Below are positions 6,054 through 8,896 of a DNA stretch of 8,896 nucleotides, piece by piece (position 1 is the stretch's first letter; each line of letters opens with the position of its first letter). A program made the position numbers and the translations under genes. The stretch is from Planctomycetota bacterium (GTDB lineage Bacteria > Planctomycetota > Brocadiia > JAJRTI01), in assembly GCA_024278415.1 (NCBI GenBank), contig JAJRTI010000797.1, positions 1 to 8,896 on the forward strand. The letters run 5' to 3'. Under the pieces are notes generated by a model. The model was not told the origin of the DNA. It ran no database searches and was given only the letters and a program-made list of their open reading frames with translations.

Positions 6054-6281
6054 TTACGGTCTATCTTGGCGCGGCCACTCCGCCGCTTCTTGCTCCTCCA
6101 CGAAGTAGCAGAATCGGTCCCACTCGAACTCGCGGCCCGACAGCGGGCAGCGCAGTTTGACCTTGCGCTCCGTGACCTCGACGACTTCCCAATCGCCCGC
6201 GCGCTTGCCGCCTTCGATGTGGATCTTGTGTCCCGGCTGGAAGGGGTATGGCTCGAAGCGGGCGACGCGATGCTGGGCCAT
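6054..6281 (-). CDS. Small 75-residue protein of unknown function
   Basis: I do not recognise this gene. It encodes 75 residues beginning MAQHRVARFEPYPFQPGHKI. The middle (residues 18-62) reads like alternating beta strands and turns, with GGKRAGDWEVVEVTERKVKL and then RCPLSGREFEWDRFCYF. This resembles a small SH3- or KOW-like barrel. There are two cysteines (C45, C58), no membrane segment and no signal peptide. GGAG lies 8 bases before the ATG, and the balanced composition supports a real gene over antisense noise. It is the first gene in the minus-strand row, 134 bp before rubrerythrin, and shares an upstream 19-nt motif with it. A link to redox stress is therefore possible but only by context. 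It ends in TAA. Confidence 0.72.
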   Translation of the reverse strand: MAQHRVARFEPYPFQPGHKIHIEGGKRAGDWEVVEVTERKVKLRCPLSGREFEWDRFCYFVEEQEAAEWPRQDRP

Positions 6282-6344
6282 GTCGGATCTCCGCGCGTGC
6301 TGCTGTCGCACGCTCGTAAGGGCGTGTCTGGTGGCGGCTGCCAA

Positions 6345-6363
6345 CAACGATAGCGGGCGTGGC
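6345..6363 (-). promoter_or_regulatory. Shared 19-nt motif upstream of the 75-residue gene
   Basis: On the minus strand this is GCCACGCCCGCTA-T-C-G-TTG, 17 of 19 identical to the motif at 5996-6014. It lies 64-82 nt before the start at 6281, a distance close to that seen for rubrerythrin. The matching placement suggests a shared regulatory or leader element, or two copies of a small repeat. Confidence 0.4.
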
Positions 6364-6442
6364 AGTGGAGGGCAAGCCGGTGGCGCAACCCGAGGCCCGC
6401 CGCACCCCATGAGCGCGGTCGAACGGCCGAGCGATAAGAGAT

Positions 6443-6476
6443 GACAATTACGGACTTGTTCAAGTCCGGAATTGTC
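6443..6476. repeat. Strong 34-nt hairpin in the divergent spacer
   Basis: GACAATT (6443-6449) pairs with AATTGTC (6470-6476) and CGGACTT (6451-6457) with AAGTCCG (6462-6468), with one A-G mismatch between the blocks and the loop GTTC. It has 14 pairs over 34 bases. It sits about 156 bp before the GH5 start. Its outer ends, GACAA and TTGTC, are the same as those of the palindromes at 461-474, 699-712 and 5347-5388. Confidence 0.65.
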
Positions 6477-6631
6477 CCTTCGCCATTGTGGAAGGTGCAC
6501 ACGTTCGGCGGTGTCATGTGGACACACAGCGTTCCGGCGTGCAGAATGGCGGTGTTTTGGGGGTGGCCGCGCAGTGTTGCGCCTCCACGCCGTCAGCAAC
6601 CATCAACTATCCTCCCGCAAGGGGCCACACC

Positions 6632-7633
6632 ATGTCCCAACTCGCCCAGACTGTCCTGCCGCGCTGGCGGGGCTTCGACTTGCTCGACATGTTCACGACG
6701 CAGAGCGATGGGAACTTCAGCGAGGACGATTTCCGCTGGATCGCGGACTGGGGTTTCGACTTCGTGCGCCTGCCCATGTGCTATACGCTGTGGGTCGACG
6801 ACGGTGATCCGTTGCGCATCAACGAGTCCAAACTCGCGCCCATCGACCGCGCGATCTAGCTGGGCGAGAAGCATGGCCTCCACGTCTGTCTCAACTACCA
6901 CCGAGCGCCGGGCTACTCGGTGAACCGCGAGCGCCAGGAGCCGTTCGACCTGTGGAAGGACCAGGACGCGCTTGACGCGTTCTGCCTGCACTGGACAACT
7001 TTCGCCGCGCGCTACAAGGGCATCCCATCCGAGCGCGTGAGCTTCGACATGGTGAACGAGCCGGCGAGCCCCAAGCCGGACGGCATGACACGCGACGACC
7101 ACGAGCGGGTGATGCGCACGGTTGTGGCCGCGATTCGCGAGGTGGATCCCGAGCGGCTCATCATCATCGACGGTCTCTCCTGGGGCAACGACCCGTGCCC
7201 GGAGCTGGCCGACCTCGGCGTGGCGCAGAGCTGCCGCGCATACCAGCCCATGAACGTGAGCCACTACAAGGCGAGTTGGGTCAACGCCGAGCACTGGGAG
7301 GAGCCGACGTGGCCCGGCCCCGACACCCGCGGCAACATATGGGACCGCCGCCGCTTGGAGCAGCACTACGCGAAGTGGGCTGATCTTGCGCGGCAAGGCG
7401 TGGGCGTGCACTGCGGCGAGGGCGGTGCATACAGCCACACTCCCCACGCGGTGTTCCGCGCCTGGCTGCGCGACGTGCTCGAAGTGCTGACGTCTCATAA
7501 CATCGGCTACGCGCTGTGGAACTTCCGCGGCAGCTTCGGTATCATGGACTCCGGCCGTGAGGACGTGGCGTACGAGGACTGGCACGGGCACGAGTTGGAC
7601 CGGGAGTTGCTGAGTCTGTTGCAGGAGTTCTGA
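6632..7633 (+). pseudogene. GH5-family glycoside hydrolase interrupted by an in-frame TAG
   Basis: Read through one stop, this frame gives a 333-residue cellulase-family (GH5) TIM barrel, a normal size for a single catalytic domain. It begins MSQLAQTVLPRWRGFDLLDM, has no signal peptide, and contains the conserved FVRLPMCY strand, HRAPGY, the acid/base E143 in MVNEP and the nucleophile E263 in HCGEGG. The end carries ALWNFRGSFGIMDSG. Codon 76 is TAG (6857-6859), in the phrase IDRAI-stop-LGEKHGL, where related proteins usually have Glu or a similar residue; GAG to TAG is one change. There is no frameshift. Both catalytic residues lie after the stop, so the truncated product would be inactive. 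AAGGGG lies 8 bases before the ATG. Other genes here end normally in TAG (rubrerythrin, GH123), so recoding is unlikely; recent decay or a sequencing error fits better. Confidence 0.82.
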
Positions 7634-7661
7634 GGCGCTGTTCCTTGAGGACCGAACACCG

Positions 7662-8759
7662 ATGCTGACCGAAATCGACATATCAGGTTTCAAGTCGATC
7701 CGACATCAGACGCTGGAACTCCGGCCATTGAACGTGCTGATTGGGGCGAATGGGGCAGGGAAGTCCAATCTGCTTTCCCTCCTTGATATGCTTCGCTGGA
7801 GCTGTCAGGGGATGCTGGGTCATCACGTGGCCGAGAGCGGCGGCGCCAACTCGCTCTTGCACCACGGCGCCAAGAAGACGCCTGTCATGTCAGTGGGGTT
7901 GACTGTGGACAACTCCGTGTGGACCGCTCACTATGGAGTGGAACTTCAACATGCCGCCGAAGACAGGCTTCTCTATGCGACGGAGCACCTCTGGTACCGG
8001 GGCACGGGTGACGAGGGCGAGGAGCATGTCACGAAACTGGGCCGCAGCCACAGTGAAAGCAGGCTGTTCGATGCGGCCAAGAGCCGCAATGCGGGTGCGG
8101 AGGTCGTCTATGACCTACTGTCTCGTCTGCGGCTATACCATTTTCATGACACGTCGTTGACGGCTGCTGTCAGGCAGAACGCTCAGATCCACGACACACT
8201 GCGCCTTAGGAGTGATGCCGGCAATCTTGCCAGCAAGCTCTACGGCCTGCGTGAAGGGGGCGTCGAGTACTACCGGCGGATCCGGGATACAGTGAGGCTG
8301 ATGCTTCCGTTTTTCGGGGATTTCGTTCTTGAGCCGGAGGGCGAAACAATCCTTCTCAGATGGCGAGAGAAGGACTCCTACCACGACTTCGGCCCCCACC
8401 AACTCTCCGATGGTGCGTTGCGCGCAATCGCGCTTACGACGCTTCTGCTCCAGCCCGAAGCGAACCTCCCGCCACTAATCGCCATTGACGAGCCGGAACT
8501 GGGGCTGCACCCTTACGCGGTCACAATTCTGGCCGGCCTGTTGGGAGCGGCCGCCATGCACAGCCAAGTCATTGTCGCCACCCAGTCGCCGCACTTCGTC
8601 GACCAATTTGATCCGGAGGATATTGTGGTTGTGGAGCGCGCGAACGGAGAGACGGCGTTCTCTCGGCCGAACGTGGGCGACTTGAGGGAGTGGCTGGACG
8701 AGTATTCCCTCGGTGAGCTGTGGCTGAAGAACGTTGTCGGTGGAGGGCCGTGCCTGTGA
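7662..8759 (+). CDS. AAA_21/OLD-type ATPase of a two-gene cassette
   Basis: This is a 365-residue ATP-binding protein of the SMC/RecF/OLD-like class. It begins MLTEIDISGFKSI, the usual first strand of this class. Walker A is GANGAGKS (28-35), an ABC-like signature is QLSDGALR (247-254), Walker B is LIAIDEPELGLHP (272-284; D276, E277), and the switch region is VIVATQSPHFVDQF (303-316). No nuclease domain is fused. The insert between Walker A and the signature (about 50-240) is the variable part. Such ATPases often act with a separate TOPRIM-like effector in anti-phage systems, and a DUF4276-type gene overlaps its end. It starts 28 bp after the broken GH5 gene, with a weak GAGG about 11 bases before the ATG. 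Base use differs from neighbours: 33 of 60 bases are G or C at 7741-7800 and at 8281-8340, against 42 of 60 at 7261-7320, which hints at transfer. Confidence 0.9.
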   Translation: MLTEIDISGFKSIRHQTLELRPLNVLIGANGAGKSNLLSLLDMLRWSCQGMLGHHVAESGGANSLLHHGAKKTPVMSVGLTVDNSVWTAHYGVELQHAAEDRLLYATEHLWYRGTGDEGEEHVTKLGRSHSESRLFDAAKSRNAGAEVVYDLLSRLRLYHFHDTSLTAAVRQNAQIHDTLRLRSDAGNLASKLYGLREGGVEYYRRIRDTVRLMLPFFGDFVLEPEGETILLRWREKDSYHDFGPHQLSDGALRAIALTTLLLQPEANLPPLIAIDEPELGLHPYAVTILAGLLGAAAMHSQVIVATQSPHFVDQFDPEDIVVVERANGETAFSRPNVGDLREWLDEYSLGELWLKNVVGGGPCL

Positions 8760-8896
8760 GTCGGCTGTGCATGATCGTCGAGGGCCAGACCGAACAGACG
8801 TTCGCGGCGCGGGTGCTCATGCCGGTTCTGGCCGAACGCGGCGTTTTCGCTCACGCGGAGCTATTCATGACGGGGCGCAAGAGGGGACGCTCATAC
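8756..8896 (+). CDS. DUF4276-type (TOPRIM-like) protein, 5' part
   Basis: Forty-seven codons are visible before the window ends: MSRLCMIVEGQTEQTFAARV, then a helix and a strand ending near GRKRGRSY. The VEGQTEQTF block after a short first strand is the hallmark of DUF4276 proteins, in which the Glu of VEG resembles the catalytic Glu of TOPRIM folds. The likely start is GTG at 8756: it overlaps the ATPase stop as GTGA, and GGAGGG (8742-8747) lies 8 bases before it. A GTG at 8750 would be too close to that site. The overlap implies co-translation with the ATPase and a joint function. Nuclease activity is an inference; the rest of the protein is outside the window. Confidence 0.82.
   Translation, partial: MSRLCMIVEGQTEQTFAARVLMPVLAERGVFAHAELFMTGRKRGRSY

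Larger units (their letters stand above)
6282..6631. other. 350-bp divergent spacer between the small gene and GH5
   Basis: No convincing gene lies here; open frames on both strands lack ribosome sites and recognisable protein features. The spacer holds the second 19-nt motif (6345-6363) and a strong hairpin (6443-6476). No clear promoter with both boxes was found for the GH5 gene, nor one for the small gene. Confidence 0.6.

Noticed and set aside
6857..6859. TAG read as an amino acid (alternative code or pyrrolysine)
   Set aside because: Rubrerythrin and GH123 both end properly at TAG, and no conserved residue needing pyrrolysine is expected there. A point mutation or base-call error is simpler.
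6920..7633. A functional shortened GH5 protein starting at GTG 6920
   Set aside because: It would lack the first 96 residues, including the opening strands of the barrel, and no ribosome site was seen before it.
6593..7693. A 366-codon minus-strand open frame opposite the GH5 gene
   Set aside because: It is open across the GH5 stop but translates to low-information His/Val/Arg-rich sequence; the plus strand shows both GH5 catalytic motifs.

Overview
The window is GC-rich, carries carbohydrate-active enzymes and oxygen-defence proteins typical of anaerobes, and has intergenic DNA crowded with short hairpin repeats. The gene set (LamG plus GH123-type glycosidase, GH5 glycosidase, sugar isomerase-like TIM barrel, rubrerythrin, rubredoxin-FAD oxidoreductase) and the hairpin style suggest an uncultured anaerobe of the PVC or Hydrogenedentes/Lentisphaerae sort. 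That placement is inferred from gene content only; no rRNA or other phylogenetic marker is present.

Layout. At the left edge is the 5' part of a minus-strand TIM-barrel isomerase-like gene (1-257) with a plausible promoter at 365-392. A gene-free stretch (258-1105) follows. It holds a 36-bp direct repeat with a perfect palindrome, a multi-hairpin element between the two repeat copies, a second hairpin array, and a 13-bp-arm inverted repeat just before the next gene. A large plus-strand LamG/GH123 glycosidase gene (1106-3634) converges on a minus-strand redox cluster. Read in the direction of transcription, the cluster is a 75-residue unknown protein (6281-6054), rubrerythrin (5919-5419) and a double-rubredoxin FAD/NAD(P)H oxidoreductase (5190-3697). 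The oxidoreductase probably passes electrons from NAD(P)H through its rubredoxin domains to rubrerythrin for peroxide removal.

A divergent spacer (6282-6631) separates this cluster from a plus-strand GH5 glycosidase gene (6632-7633). That gene is interrupted by an in-frame TAG at codon 76, where one base change from GAG would explain it. Right after it (28 bp) begins a two-gene cassette with lower GC: an OLD/AAA_21-type ATPase (7662-8759) and a DUF4276-type protein (from 8756, cut by the window end), overlapping by the four bases GTGA. This is the best candidate for an accessory, possibly anti-phage, system.

The most distinctive non-coding signal is a family of three hairpins (401-430 reversed, 3656-3680, 5313-5337). 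They share a TGGC loop and outer stem but differ at three stem pairs, always with compensating changes.
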